Counted from the stretch's first letter, positions 1 to 10,416 are shown. The stretch: 64,000 bases of DNA from Cellvibrio sp. (GCA_016712405.1 JADJRD010000003.1:424501-488500), one strand, 5' to 3'. Translations and numbers: made by a program. Notes: generated from the letters alone by a model not told the origin.

Positions 1-1364
1 TTGTCGGAATGGGGGTGGGGGTGCTGATTGCCTCGCAGCTAGTCTGGCCAAGTTTGAATGACTTGCTGCAACCATATACCTCTTTCGGGCGTTTGCGACC
101 TTTGCACACTAATGCAGTGATTTTTGCGTTTGGTGGCTGTGCACTTTTCGCAACATCTTATTATGTTGTTCAGCGAACCTGTCAGGCGACGCTTTTTGGT
201 GGATGGTTGGTTCCCTTCACTTTTTGGGGATGGCAGTTAGTCATTGTATTAGCCGCTATTACGCTGCCACTGGGTATGACCTCTGCGAAAGAATATGCTG
301 AATTGGAGTGGCCAATTGATATTCTCTTGGCTTTGGTTTGGGTGGCTTATGCCATAGTCTTTTTCGGCACTATTGTTAAGCGTCGCACATCACACATCTA
401 TGTGGCTAACTGGTTTTATGGTGGCTTTATCCTAACGGTTGCCGTGTTGCACATAGTGAACTCTGCTGCGGTTCCTGTAACGCTTACCAAATCTTATTCG
501 GCTTACGCCGGCGCTGCAGATGCCATGGTGCAGTGGTGGTACGGTCACAACGCGGTTGGTTTCTTCTTGACGGCTGGGTTCCTCGGCATGATGTATTACT
601 TTGTACCCAAACAAGCGGGTCGCCCTGTGTATTCTTACCAGTTATCAATTGTTCACTTTTGGGCTCTGATCTCTCTTTATATATGGGCAGGTTCTCACCA
701 CCTGCACTACACAGCCTTGCCGGATTGGACTCAATCTCTTGGTATGGTGATGTCATTAATCCTTTTGGCTCCAAGCTGGGGTGGAATGATTAACGGCGTG
801 ATGACCTTGTCCGGTGCCTGGCACAAATTGAAGGATGATCCAACCTTACGTTTCCTTGTTGTTGCTCTTTCTTTCTACGGTATGTCTACTTTTGAAGGCC
901 CAATGATGGCAATCAAAAGTGTGAATGCTTTGTCTCACTACACAGACTGGACTGTGGGTCACGTTCACTCAGGTGCTTTGGGTTGGGTGGCCATGATTTC
1001 CATTGGTGCCGTTTATCACATGATTCCTAAACTGTTTAATCGTGAAACTATGTATAGCGTGAATTGGATCAATTTACACTTCTGGTTGGCAACTGTTGGA
1101 ACTGTTCTGTATGTGGTTGCTATGTGGATTAACGGTATAGGTCAAGGGTTGTTATGGCGTGAGTTCAATGATGATGGCTCTTTAACCAATAGTTTTATTG
1201 ATGTGGTTATTTTTAGTAGGGATGGTTATGTCATGCGTTTGATTGGTGGGGCGTTGTTTTTAGCCGGAATGTTGGTTATGGCATACAACACCTATCGCAC
1301 TATTCAGTCCGCTAATCAGTCATCTGCTCAGGCGAATGCGCCTGTTCAAGCGCCTGTGGTTTAA
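1..1364 (+). CDS. ccoN: cbb3-type cytochrome c oxidase subunit I (5' end cut by window)
   Basis: Catalytic subunit of the high-affinity cbb3 terminal oxidase in the inner membrane. It holds heme b and the heme b3/CuB centre that reduces oxygen. The frame is already open at base 1, so some 20-30 N-terminal residues lie outside the window. The visible 451+ residues show many membrane helices and family motifs: GRLRPLHTNAVIF, WWYGHNAVGFF (CuB histidine region), GSHHLHY and WTVGHVHSGALGW. The family is usually about 475 residues, so the rest is complete. It is followed after 11 bp by ccoO and begins the ccoNOQP operon. The promoter, normally controlled by an Fnr/Anr-type regulator, is not in view. 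Confidence 0.96.
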   Translation, partial: VGMGVGVLIASQLVWPSLNDLLQPYTSFGRLRPLHTNAVIFAFGGCALFATSYYVVQRTCQATLFGGWLVPFTFWGWQLVIVLAAITLPLGMTSAKEYAELEWPIDILLALVWVAYAIVFFGTIVKRRTSHIYVANWFYGGFILTVAVLHIVNSAAVPVTLTKSYSAYAGAADAMVQWWYGHNAVGFFLTAGFLGMMYYFVPKQAGRPVYSYQLSIVHFWALISLYIWAGSHHLHYTALPDWTQSLGMVMSLILLAPSWGGMINGVMTLSGAWHKLKDDPTLRFLVVALSFYGMSTFEGPMMAIKSVNALSHYTDWTVGHVHSGALGWVAMISIGAVYHMIPKLFNRETMYSVNWINLHFWLATVGTVLYVVAMWINGIGQGLLWREFNDDGSLTNSFIDVVIFSRDGYVMRLIGGALFLAGMLVMAYNTYRTIQSANQSSAQANAPVQAPVV

Positions 1365-1375
1365 GGGGAATTTGC

Positions 1376-1987
1376 ATGAAAGGTCATGATTTAGTTGAAA
1401 AAAATATCGGTTTAATGACCGTATTGGTTGTGGTAGCGATTAGTTTTGGTGGGCTGGTTGAAATTGTTCCCCAGTTTTTTCTGAAAGAAACGACTACTCC
1501 CATTGAAGGTTTAAAACCTCTGAATGCGCTACAGCTGGAAGGTCGCGATATTTATATTCGTGAAGGCTGCCATACCTGTCACACACAAATGATCCGTCCA
1601 CTGCGCGCAGAAGTTGAGCGTTATGGTCACTACTCAGTTGCGGGTGAATCGGTTTACGAACATCCATTCCTTTGGGGTTCCAAACGTACAGGGCCTGATT
1701 TGGCGCGTGTGGGTGGTCGATATTCCGACGATTGGCACAAGGCTCACTTATACGATCCACGTGTGGTGGTTCCTGACTCCATCATGCCGGCTTATCCACA
1801 ACTCTTTGATAATAAATTAGACGGCAAACATACAGCGGACAAAATGCGAGCCTTGGCATCAGTGGGTGTTCCTTACACTGAAGAAGATTTTGCGGGTGCT
1901 GAGAAGGCAGTAAAAGGCGTTACAGAAATTGATGCCTTGGTTGCTTATTTGCAAAATCTTGGCTTGCTGTTAAAAGAGAAACGCTAA
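1376..1987 (+). CDS. ccoO: cbb3-type oxidase subunit II, mono-heme cytochrome c
   Basis: Membrane-anchored mono-heme c subunit that passes electrons toward CcoN. The 203-residue protein has one N-terminal membrane helix (about residues 12-30), then a periplasmic domain with the heme-binding CHTCH at residues 65-69 and the family sequence TQMIRPLRAEVERYG just after it. A distal methionine candidate lies in the SIMPAYP segment. Length fits the family. The TAA stop shares one base with the ATG of ccoQ, which indicates translational coupling. Confidence 0.97.
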   Translation: MKGHDLVEKNIGLMTVLVVVAISFGGLVEIVPQFFLKETTTPIEGLKPLNALQLEGRDIYIREGCHTCHTQMIRPLRAEVERYGHYSVAGESVYEHPFLWGSKRTGPDLARVGGRYSDDWHKAHLYDPRVVVPDSIMPAYPQLFDNKLDGKHTADKMRALASVGVPYTEEDFAGAEKAVKGVTEIDALVAYLQNLGLLLKEKR

Positions 1988-2178
1988 TGGATCAAGGTAC
2001 GGTTGGTGCTATTTCCACGGTATTGGTCACCATTGCCTTCTTTGGTGTTTGTGTCTGGGCTTTTTCACCCGGGTTAAAAAAACGCTTTGAGGAAGATGCA
2101 AAGTTACCTTTTGCCGATGAACCAGAATTTCAGCAAAACGATGATCAAAAGAAGAATCATCCTGAAGGGCGGATTTAA
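1987..2178 (+). CDS. ccoQ: cbb3-type oxidase subunit IV, CcoQ/FixQ
   Basis: Small 63-residue single-helix membrane protein between ccoO and ccoP. It has a hydrophobic stretch at about residues 8-27, then the signature WAFSPGLKKRFEEDAKLPF, and an acidic and polar C-terminus. CcoQ stabilises the cbb3 complex in other bacteria. It overlaps ccoO by one base and is separated from ccoP by two bases, so it is clearly part of the operon. Confidence 0.93.
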   Translation: MDQGTVGAISTVLVTIAFFGVCVWAFSPGLKKRFEEDAKLPFADEPEFQQNDDQKKNHPEGRI

Positions 2179-2180
2179 TT

Positions 2181-3092
2181 ATGAGTACATTTTGGAGTTT
2201 GTGGATTATTGTTCTAACGGTGACCAATCTGGTCTTACTCTTATGGCTATTGTTGGTTAATCGTCGCCGGGAAGTAAAAGGGCCTGATACGGGTGAAACA
2301 AAAACCACTGGGCATGAATATGACGGCATTGAGGAGTATGACAACCCTCTGCCTCGTTGGTGGTTTTATGGATTTTTAGCCAGTTTTGTATTCACTGCAT
2401 TTTATTTGTATGCCTATCCTGGGTTGGGGAATTGGAAAGGTGCCAAGTGGGACGAATATCAGGATAGTTGGACATCAGTAAATGAGCTGCGTTACGACCA
2501 ACAGCAGGCAGAAGAGTTGTATCAACAAACCTATGGTGCATTTGGAAAAATGCCGATTACAGAATTGGCAAACAAGCCGGATGCAATGCGCATTGCCCAA
2601 ACATTATTTATGGATAACTGTGCTTTGTGCCATGGGGCTGATGCAGGTGGTAATCCTGGATTTCCAAGCTTGGTGGATAAAGATTGGCTATATGGTGGCA
2701 CGCCAGAAAAAATTCTCGAAACTATCACTCACGGTCGTAAAGCGGCTATGCCGGCTTGGGGCAGTTTGATTGGTGAAGAGAGTGTTGCAAATGTGGCGGA
2801 ATATGTTTTAGGTTTGTCGGGCGCTGAACATGACAAAACTAAAGCAGAATTAGGCCAAAAGGTTTTTTCTGCTAATTGTGTGGCTTGTCATGGTGCAGAT
2901 GGAAAAGGTAACCAACAAATGGGTGCTCCGAATTTGACGGATAACATTTGGCTCTATGGTAAAAAACCGGAAGAAATTCGCTATACCATTCGTCAGGGTC
3001 GTAATGGTGTAATGCCTGCACAGATTGAAAACTTAAAAGCCGATAAAATTCATCTACTGGCTGCTTATGTATATAGTTTGTCTCTTGAATAA
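2181..3092 (+). CDS. ccoP: cbb3-type oxidase subunit III, di-heme cytochrome c
   Basis: Di-heme cytochrome c subunit of the cbb3 oxidase, the entry point for electrons. The 303-residue protein has two N-terminal membrane helices (about 5-26 and 61-80) joined by a charged segment with the family sequence EYDNPLPRWW. Two cytochrome c domains follow, with CALCH at 147-151 and CVACH at 233-237 and methionine ligands in AMPAWG and VMPAQ contexts. It is the last gene of ccoNOQP and is followed by a good intrinsic terminator. Confidence 0.97.
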   Translation: MSTFWSLWIIVLTVTNLVLLLWLLLVNRRREVKGPDTGETKTTGHEYDGIEEYDNPLPRWWFYGFLASFVFTAFYLYAYPGLGNWKGAKWDEYQDSWTSVNELRYDQQQAEELYQQTYGAFGKMPITELANKPDAMRIAQTLFMDNCALCHGADAGGNPGFPSLVDKDWLYGGTPEKILETITHGRKAAMPAWGSLIGEESVANVAEYVLGLSGAEHDKTKAELGQKVFSANCVACHGADGKGNQQMGAPNLTDNIWLYGKKPEEIRYTIRQGRNGVMPAQIENLKADKIHLLAAYVYSLSLE

Positions 3093-3105
3093 GATTGAGT
3101 GATGA

Positions 3106-3138
3106 AAAGGCAGGTTCAGCGATGAGCCTGCCTTTTTT
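3106..3138 (+). terminator. intrinsic terminator after ccoNOQP
   Basis: A perfect 9-bp stem (aaaggcagg with cctgccttt) encloses a 12-nt loop and runs into six T residues. It lies 13 bp after the ccoP stop and before ccoG. The assembly genes ccoG-S therefore probably have their own promoter or depend on read-through. Confidence 0.88.
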
Positions 3139-3174
3139 ATTTGTAAATTTTATTCTCTAATATGAGGAATTCTT

Positions 3175-4583
3175 TTGAGCGACTTACCCCCCAAATCGCC
3201 GGATGATAAAAGTGCTGACAACACTATCCGCTACGTCAATCTTTACGAAGCTGAAGAAAAAATTTACACCCGTCATATCACCGGTTTTTATCAAAGACTG
3301 CGTCGATACACGGGGCTTCCCTTAATCATTGGTTTTTTGCTCATGCCTTGGTTGGTCATTGATGGTCGACCTGCAATGTTGTTTGATTTAGATGATCGAA
3401 AATTTCATATTCTATGGATGACTTTTTGGCCGCAAGATGCCATGTATCTGGCATGGCTATTAGTGATCTCCGCATTTTTATTATTTACTGTCACAGTGTT
3501 AGTGGGTCGTGTTTGGTGTGGGTTTACTTGCCCGCAAACAGTATGGACACAAATGTTTATTTGGGCTGAACATGTTTGTGAAGGTGATCGTAACAAGCGC
3601 ATGAAATTGGATGCGCAGTCTTGGGGGTTTGAAAAAATTTCTCGCAAATCCGCCAAGCAATTTTTGTGGATCTGTATTTCATTAGTGACTGCCTTAACCT
3701 TTGTTGGCTATTTCATGCCAGTACGTGAATTGGTGGTAGGATTTTTTACCTTTAATCTCGACTTTATGCCCTTGGTGTGGACGGGCATTTTCACCGGCAT
3801 GACTTACATGAATGCGGGTTTTATGCGTGAACAATTTTGCAAATACATTTGCCCTTACGCGCGTTTTCAAGCGGTAATGTACGACACAGATACTTTGTCA
3901 GTTGCCTACAATCCGGTGCGTGGTGAAAAGCGTAGTCGCGTAAACTTAATGAAGATTACAAAGCAAAAGGTTTGGGTGATTGCACCGATTGCTCTTGGTG
4001 TGTGCAGGTGTGTCCCGTCAATATTGACATACGTGATGGCTTGCAAGCCGAATGTATTGATTGTGGTTTATGCGTTGATGCCTGTAATCAGGTAATGGAT
4101 AAGATGGGTTATGAAAAAGGATTAATCAGTTTTACAACTGAAGATGCCATTTATAACGGCAAGACCAAAATATTCCGTCCTCGCCTGATAGGTTATGGAT
4201 TGATGTTAAGCATCATGGTGGGTTTGTTTGTATACTCCATTGCCAATCGTGTGCCAGTTATGGTTGAAGCTCAGCGAGATCGCGGAGTGAGAATGTTTCG
4301 GGAAGTGGATACGCAAATTCAAAATGTCTACATTATTAAGATTAGCAATATGGACAGAAAAGCCCATATTTACGATCTTTTTGTGGAGGGTGATGGGGAT
4401 TATTCCGTACAAGGTTATAAGCCCTATGAGGTGCCCGAGGGTGAAATTCTGACCATGCCGGTGCGCGTGAATATTCAGCGTTCTGCATTAACAGAACAGA
4501 AAAATACCATTCGCTTTGTTGCCAAGGCTCGCGATAATGCGACTATCACATCCAGTCATGAAACCACCTTTATTGGGCCTTAA
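3175..4583 (+). CDS. ccoG: cytochrome c oxidase accessory protein CcoG (FixG/RdxA), frame broken by one base
   Basis: Membrane ferredoxin-like protein needed for cbb3 maturation; in related bacteria it reduces Cu(II) for CuB delivery. A TTG start is preceded by a gagga ribosome site. The first frame covers the membrane part, with CGFTCPQTVW. It is lost at 3948-3949, where TTAATG stands for an expected TTAAATG. The other frame then continues smoothly with EDYKAKGLGDCTDC, the two 4Fe-4S motifs (CTDCSWC..CP and CIDCGLC..C) and the C-terminal FixG beta domain. Restoring one A gives 469 residues, the normal family length. As written the gene is split, and a sequencing error is more likely than a true pseudogene. 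Confidence 0.9.
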
Positions 4584-4587
4584 TGCT

Positions 4588-5165
4588 ATGTCGAGTGTTG
4601 AAAAAATATTGAAAATCTTTCTGAAAAAGCCGCTGGTGAAATCATTGCGCCTTGGTATCGCCAGTTTTGGTTTTGGTTTATTTTTGGTCCTCTTATTTTT
4701 ATTATTATCATGTGTGGGTTTACGGTATCGATTGCATTTAAAAATGCCGATGATGTAGTGATTGATAATTATTACAAAGAAGGGCGAATGATCAACCAAG
4801 CGTTGGAACAAGATCAACGTGCAAGTGAATTGGGTTTAATTGCGTTGATCAAATTTGATTTGAATAACAATAAAGTTTCTTTGCGTTTTGATCATCCGAG
4901 AATGGACGGAAAATCCAATCCAGATATTTTGTTATTAAATATGGGGCATCCCGTCAAAGCTGCACAAGATCAATTTATTCAATTGCAGAAAACTAAACCC
5001 AATCAATATGAAGGTGTCATTAGTGTTCGCCCGGAGCACAATTGGTATTTAACACTTTATGCAGTCGATGATATTAATAAAAGAAAAGAATCCGAATGGA
5101 GTCTGAGTGGGCAGATACATTTTTCAGCCAGGCATGATGCTTGGTTGAAACCGCGTGTACAGTAA
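4588..5165 (+). CDS. ccoH: CcoH/FixH assembly protein, frame broken by one base
   Basis: FixH-family membrane protein that acts in cbb3 assembly with CcoG and CcoI. An ATG at 4588, four bases after ccoG, opens a frame that is lost in the A6 run at 4601-4606. With a seventh A the protein reads on into the diagnostic IIAPWYRQFWFWF segment, one membrane helix, and the DDVVIDNYYKEG motif, giving 192 residues. The internal ATG at 4710 starts after the membrane anchor and is unlikely to be the true start. The gene ends inside the first codons of ccoI. Confidence 0.85.
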
Positions 5166-7611
5166 TTGGAATGCTGCTGTGGCTCAAGACTGTTATCACT
5201 GTGGACTACCAGTAGCGGAACACTCAAATTTTCCGGTCACTATTGATGGTCAAGTCAGGTTGATGTGTTGTCCCGGATGTCAGGCAGTTGCTATGGCGAT
5301 AGTGGATGGTGGATTGGAAAATTTCTATCAATTTCGTACCCAGATTAATCCAAAAGCAGAAACCGCAAAACAAAATCTCGACATCTATAATTTGCCAGAA
5401 GTGCAATCTTCTTTTGTGACTTCCCTAACGAACACGACCAAGCAAGCCAGTTTGTTGTTGGAAGGATTAAGTTGTGCAGCTTGCAGCTGGTTAATTGAAT
5501 CACACCTCAAAAAAAATCCTGCGGTTAAATCCGTTTCTGTCAATGTTACTACGCACAGATGTCATTTGGTTTGGCAGGCTGACTATCCTTTATCGAACAT
5601 TTTTCAGTCTTTGATTGATATAGGCTATCAACCACGACCTGCGACGGATGAGCAACAGCAAGAATTAATTAAAAAAGAAAATCGTATTGCACTATTTCGA
5701 ATAGGCGTTGCGGGTTTCGGCAGTATGCAGGCCATGATGGTGGCAGTTGGCCTATATGCAGGGGCGACTGGTTTTTGGATGGATTTTTTGCGTTGGTTAT
5801 CATTGCTTGTTGCAACCCCTGTGGTATTTTTTGCAGCAAAACCTTTTTTTCAAAATGCTTGGCGAAGTTTGCAGCAGCGCCATTTGATTATGGATGTTCC
5901 TGTCGCTTTGGCTATTGGTTTGGCTTATTTGGCGAGTGTGTTTGCGACTGTCACCGGAACAGGCGAGGTTTATTTCGAATCGGTTTCTATGTTTACTTTT
6001 TTTCTGTTGTTGGGCCGTTATGTTGAATTGCGAGCACGACATAGAAATCGCTTGGCATTTTCCAATCTTGCGCAGCTTATGCCGTTGACGGCTTGTTGTA
6101 TTCGCAATGAAAAAGAAGAATGTTTACCGGTATCGGCATTAAAGATTGGCGATCGAGTTGTAGTTAAATCAGGTGAAACATTTCCTTGTGATGGTCGAGT
6201 GATCGAAGGCAAGAGTGCGGTGATTGAATCTTTGTTGACAGGAGAATCACAAGCGGTCAATAAATCCATTGGTGATTTTGTCATTGCGGGTACCTTAAAT
6301 CATCACAGTGCAATAACCCTTGTTGTGACAGCAGTGGGTGCAGATACACAATTGTCAGCCATTGAAAAACTTGCGGTACAAGCGGCTGAAGATAAACCCA
6401 ATCAATTAATCATGGCTGATAAAATTGCGCGATTTTTTATCGCACGATTATTAATTTTTTGTGTGTTGGTTTTGGGGTTTTGGTTGTGGTATCAACCCGA
6501 AAGAGCTTTTTGGATTACCTTATCGGTATTAGTTGTCACTTGTCCTTGTGCATTAGCCCTATCAATTCCGGCCGCTTTGTCTGCTGCAACTACTCGTTTG
6601 CGTCAATATGGATTTTTAATTGCGCGTGGCCATGTTATCGAAGCCCTACCTAAGGTTAATCGCGTCATTTTTGATAAAACCGGTACTCTGACTAAAGGCC
6701 AATGTGTAGTTAATCAAGTCAAGCTATTGGTAGATGAGCAGCATGTCTTGGCATCACGCGAAGCTGTGTTATCCATAGCGGCGGCAATGGAGCAAAATTC
6801 CAATCATCCATTGGCATCTGCTTTTCATGAGTGGTGTGGAAAATATTCGGCGACTCATGCTCAGCAAATTACCGCAGAAGGTGTAGAAGCTTTTGTTGAT
6901 ATTGATAAGAATGATCAACAGCTCTTTGTTCAAAATGATTTATTTAAATCGCAAAAAAAACAGTTTCGATTGGGTCGATTGGAATTCGCAAAAATTGGTA
7001 CGGATGTGTTGGAGATCCCGGACGATCAACACACTTGGTTGCTCTTATCCAATCAGCAGGAAAATATTGCCTGGATTGGTTTGCAAGATGAGTTGCGACC
7101 CGATGCCAAACTATTGATTCAAGATCTATTGAAGCAGAATATTGCCGTTGAATTAATCAGTGGTGATCATTCTGCGGCGGTCAGTCGTGTCGCAAATGAA
7201 CTCGGCATACACGAATGGATGGCAAATGCTAAACCAGAAGACAAATTGTCGCAGTTGAAAAAGCGTCAGGCTGAAGGTGATAAAGTATTAATGCTGGGTG
7301 ACGGCATTAATGACATTCCTATTTTATCCGGTGCGGATGTCTCTGTTGCCATGGCGATGGCATCGGATCTGGCGCAAACCCGTGCGGATTCGGTTTTGTT
7401 GAATAATCGATTGGCAGTGTTAATTGAAGCATTCAATCTCGCGGGTAAAACCCATAAGATCATGCAGCAAAATTTGCGTTATTCTTTACTCTATAACTTG
7501 CTGGCATTGCCGCTTGCTGCTGCAGGTTTGGTTCCGCCATGGGCGGCAGCTATAGGTATGACGGCGAGTTCATTGATTGTTATTTTTAATGCGTTAAGGT
7601 TAGCGCGATAA
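5155..7611 (+). CDS. ccoI: cbb3-associated copper-transporting P-type ATPase CcoI/FixI
   Basis: P1B-type ATPase that exports copper for cbb3 assembly. The 818-residue reading includes an N-terminal zinc-finger-like CYHCG (13-16) and CCPGC, a heavy-metal domain with LSCAACSW (near 105), and the TGES actuator motif. It also has the membrane CPC motif (463-465), the phosphorylation site DKTGTLT (Asp near 507) and the hinge GDGIND (near 717). The listed start is a GTG overlapping ccoH by 11 bp; a second GTG at 5179 is also possible because neither has a strong ribosome site. Full length for the family. Confidence 0.95.
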   Translation: MYSNWNAAVAQDCYHCGLPVAEHSNFPVTIDGQVRLMCCPGCQAVAMAIVDGGLENFYQFRTQINPKAETAKQNLDIYNLPEVQSSFVTSLTNTTKQASLLLEGLSCAACSWLIESHLKKNPAVKSVSVNVTTHRCHLVWQADYPLSNIFQSLIDIGYQPRPATDEQQQELIKKENRIALFRIGVAGFGSMQAMMVAVGLYAGATGFWMDFLRWLSLLVATPVVFFAAKPFFQNAWRSLQQRHLIMDVPVALAIGLAYLASVFATVTGTGEVYFESVSMFTFFLLLGRYVELRARHRNRLAFSNLAQLMPLTACCIRNEKEECLPVSALKIGDRVVVKSGETFPCDGRVIEGKSAVIESLLTGESQAVNKSIGDFVIAGTLNHHSAITLVVTAVGADTQLSAIEKLAVQAAEDKPNQLIMADKIARFFIARLLIFCVLVLGFWLWYQPERAFWITLSVLVVTCPCALALSIPAALSAATTRLRQYGFLIARGHVIEALPKVNRVIFDKTGTLTKGQCVVNQVKLLVDEQHVLASREAVLSIAAAMEQNSNHPLASAFHEWCGKYSATHAQQITAEGVEAFVDIDKNDQQLFVQNDLFKSQKKQFRLGRLEFAKIGTDVLEIPDDQHTWLLLSNQQENIAWIGLQDELRPDAKLLIQDLLKQNIAVELISGDHSAAVSRVANELGIHEWMANAKPEDKLSQLKKRQAEGDKVLMLGDGINDIPILSGADVSVAMAMASDLAQTRADSVLLNNRLAVLIEAFNLAGKTHKIMQQNLRYSLLYNLLALPLAAAGLVPPWAAAIGMTASSLIVIFNALRLAR

Positions 7612-7674
7612 CTTTTCAGCAGAGGCGTAATATCCTGCGTCTTTGATAATTCAAAATATCTAAGAAGGTTTTCA

Positions 7675-7896
7675 GTGGAAAGTCTCTATTTTTTAGTGCC
7701 GGTGGCCTTAATCTTCATTGTGATTGCAGTGAAAGTCTTGTTTTGGGCAATTAACTCTGGCCAATATGACAATCTCGATACTGAAGCGCATCGCATTTTG
7801 TTTGATGAGCCCGCAAAAAAGAATCTTGCATCCAATTCTGATGATACTGAATCACTATCTAACATTAACCATTCAGATAAGAATTCTTCTTTATGA
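7675..7896 (+). CDS. ccoS: cbb3-type oxidase assembly protein CcoS
   Basis: Small 73-residue membrane protein needed for cofactor insertion into cbb3 oxidase in related bacteria. It starts at a GTG preceded by aagaagg. One N-terminal membrane helix (about 5-24) is followed by the CcoS signature FWAINSGQYDNLDTEAHRIL. It lies directly after ccoI, and its stop overlaps the next ATG in an ATGA. That links it to the SafE-like gene. Confidence 0.92.
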   Translation: MESLYFLVPVALIFIVIAVKVLFWAINSGQYDNLDTEAHRILFDEPAKKNLASNSDDTESLSNINHSDKNSSL

Positions 7897-8642
7897 CATT
7901 TGATCTTGCTTCAATGAGTGCTGCATTTCTCTTGGGCTTATTCAGTAGTGCTCATTGCCTTGGTATGTGCGGTGGAATTATGGGGGCTTTGAGTATGGCT
8001 ATCCCTGCACAGGCTCAAAAAAAACGTTGGTTAATTCTCGTCGCTTATAATTTAGCGCGTATTGTCAGTTATGGATTGATAGCTCTTTTATTGGGTCGAT
8101 TTGCGCAGGAATTATCGGTTTGGGGCGGGCAAGTTATTCTGCGTTGGTTGGCAGGTTTGTTATTAATCGCTATGGGGCTTTATCTCGCAAATTGGTGGCG
8201 AGGTTTAATTTATTTGGAAACTGCAGGGCGTTATCTGTGGGTCTACTTGCAGCCGTTGAGTAAACAATTAATGCCAGTGAATTCTGTTCTCAAGGCGATG
8301 GCATTAGGGTTTCTATGGGGGTGGTTGCCTTGTGGTTTGGTTTATTCGGCACTCATGTTTGCGATGGCGCAAGGATCAGCGATAGATGCTGCGATAGTCA
8401 TGCTTGCTTTTGGTTTGGGCACTTTGCCGGCAGTATTACTGTCGGGAGTATTCGCACAAACTTTAAATAGTTGGTTGCAGGTAAAACAATTACGATGGTT
8501 ATTTGCTGTAATTATCATTGTCTTTGGGGGTTGGACACTTATGGGTACAGGAATGCATTCCCATCACACTCATCACCAGAATTCACAAGAATCAATGCAA
8601 GAAATTAATGAGCATGAGCATGACCATTCACATCATCATTAA
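7893..8642 (+). CDS. sulfite exporter TauE/SafE-like membrane protein with His-rich tail
   Basis: 249-residue multi-helix inner-membrane protein of the COG2836 (SafE-like) group that commonly closes cco clusters. Visible motifs are SSAHCLGMCGGI near the N-terminus and a repeat-like WGWLPCGLVY in the second half, each with cysteines suited to metal binding. The last 30 residues are loaded with histidine (HSHHTHHQ and HEHDHSHHH), which could bind copper or another metal. It overlaps ccoS by four bases. A role in copper supply to cbb3 is inferred from position and residues, not shown. Confidence 0.85.
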   Translation: MTFDLASMSAAFLLGLFSSAHCLGMCGGIMGALSMAIPAQAQKKRWLILVAYNLARIVSYGLIALLLGRFAQELSVWGGQVILRWLAGLLLIAMGLYLANWWRGLIYLETAGRYLWVYLQPLSKQLMPVNSVLKAMALGFLWGWLPCGLVYSALMFAMAQGSAIDAAIVMLAFGLGTLPAVLLSGVFAQTLNSWLQVKQLRWLFAVIIIVFGGWTLMGTGMHSHHTHHQNSQESMQEINEHEHDHSHHH

Positions 8643-8732
8643 TTGTCGATATTGTTCGAAAAATAGAACCCCAAATCCCTATTTATATTTTCAACAGCTA
8701 GACTTGGGTAGGATATTAAACTGGAATTGACT

Positions 8733-10416
8733 ATGCGTTGGTTGTTAGGAGCAATAATGGCTTGTCTGCCTATAATGGTTTGGGCAGATGATACTTCATC
8801 CGCAATCGAGATTGACTCAAGCTGTCAGCCAATCGCTGTTGATTTCAACACTATCGCCGAAGAAAAAAATCACGATTAGATAATCATTTTTTTGTGGGGC
8901 ATGAAGGGAAAAAAATTCGACATATAGATTACAAAACTATGCCGATATTTGATGAATCCGATCCGCAAGAAAATAATCGCCTCTATAGGCTGGTGAATAG
9001 ATTGCACATGAATACCCGATCTAAAGTTGTGAGAACTCAATTGCTGTTTCGAGAGGGCGATTTACTTGAAATTAACAATATATTTGAATCTGAACGCATA
9101 TTAAGAAGTCGCAACTATTTAACTAATGCCTACATTATTCCAACAGTTATCTGTTCTGATGCTGTAGACCTTATGGTGGTCACACAGGATTCTTGGTCAT
9201 TGGAACCACAATTCAGCCTTCGCAAAGAATCCGAAGGCACTAAATCCGGTTTTGCAATTGCCGATGGAAATATTTTTGGGTCGGGTAATAGTTTTACTGT
9301 GGGTTACGAAGAAAATAGTCAGCGTAATCTCGTTCATTATGAATTTAAAAATCCACACGTTTTTAATTCCCAGATAGCAACCAGGCTTTATTATGCAGAC
9401 ACGAGCGATGGAAAAAACACAATTGTGGATATCTCCCACCCTTCTATTCATTAGAAACGCCTTGGGGGGCCGGTATTTATGCAGAAGACTATACTCAGGA
9501 TGATTTAATTCGGTTTCAAGATAAGCAAATCAATTCTTTTGTTCACCAAAGTGTGAGGGACGAAATTTTCTACGGTTTGGCAACAGAGATCAATTCAGAA
9601 TTTACTCGGCGTTGGGTATTCGGATTTTCTCAAGAGGACGATATTTTTCTTGAGAATGATGAGACGTTACAAATAATTCCTGAAAATCGAAAAGCCTCTT
9701 ATCCTTGGGTTGAGCTTCAATATCTGGAAAATCGTTATGGTGTTTTCAAAAATATTAATCAAATACAGCGTTTGGAAGATATAGCGCTAGGAAGTAATTT
9801 TGTCTTTCGGGTTGGTTACGCTGGAAAAAACTTTGATAACCTTAATCGATTGTTGCGATACAAGGGATTATATCAATACACTCTTGATATTCGAGATAAA
9901 CATATATTTGAAACTAGTGTTACGTTGGATGGGCGTCATTATGATCAAGATGACGCGGCCAGTTCGCGAGTGTTTGGGCTTGCAGGTGCGTACCATTATT
10001 TTCATGACGATAAAAATCGGTGGTATCTCGGATTGCAATATCATGCGGGTCAAAATTTGTCGCAATATGAAGAGCTGACATTGGGTGATATTAACGGCAT
10101 GCGTGGTTATCCAACTGATTTTCAGCGTGGAAAAAAACTTTATTTAATAACCTTGGAAAGACGTTATTTTTCAGATATTCATATCTTCAACCTATCGCGT
10201 TTGGGTGTAGTAGCTTTTTATGATCATGGAAAAGCCTGGGGTATTGATCATTATGATTTTTCTAATCAGTTGAGTAATATTGGTTTGGGTTTGCGATTTA
10301 GCCCCACAAAAGTACGTGTTGGCAACGTGGTACATATTAATGTCGCTATGCCAATATCGTCCAAATCAGGTGCGGATGATTATCAAATTACTGTCGGCGC
10401 CTATCAAAAATTTTGA
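8733..10416 (+). CDS. BamA/TamA-like outer-membrane beta-barrel protein, frame broken twice
   Basis: An ATG at 8733 begins a signal peptide (MRWLLGAIMACLPIMVWA). The frame breaks in the A7 run at 8863-8869 and again in the C3 run at 9439-9441. Adding one A and one C gives a continuous 561-residue protein: signal peptide, a POTRA-like segment (RSKVVRTQLLFREGD, then LRSRNYL), then beta-strand-rich sequence with the D15-type LTLGDINGMRGYP and RRYFS stretches. It ends in phenylalanine, as outer-membrane barrels do. It probably sits in the outer membrane, with insertion or secretion of proteins or lipids as possible roles. Two losses in one gene could mean decay, but similar breaks elsewhere favour sequence error. 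Confidence 0.75.

Noticed and set aside
4516..4758. 80-codon frame across the ccoG-ccoH junction
   Set aside because: It is the broken-frame reading of the ccoH N-terminus joined to a shifted reading of the ccoG end, and disappears once one A is added at 4601-4606.
7644..7658. TTGATAATTCAAA before ccoS as an Fnr/Anr box
   Set aside because: Only the first half (TTGAT) fits; the second half is not ATCAA at the right spacing.
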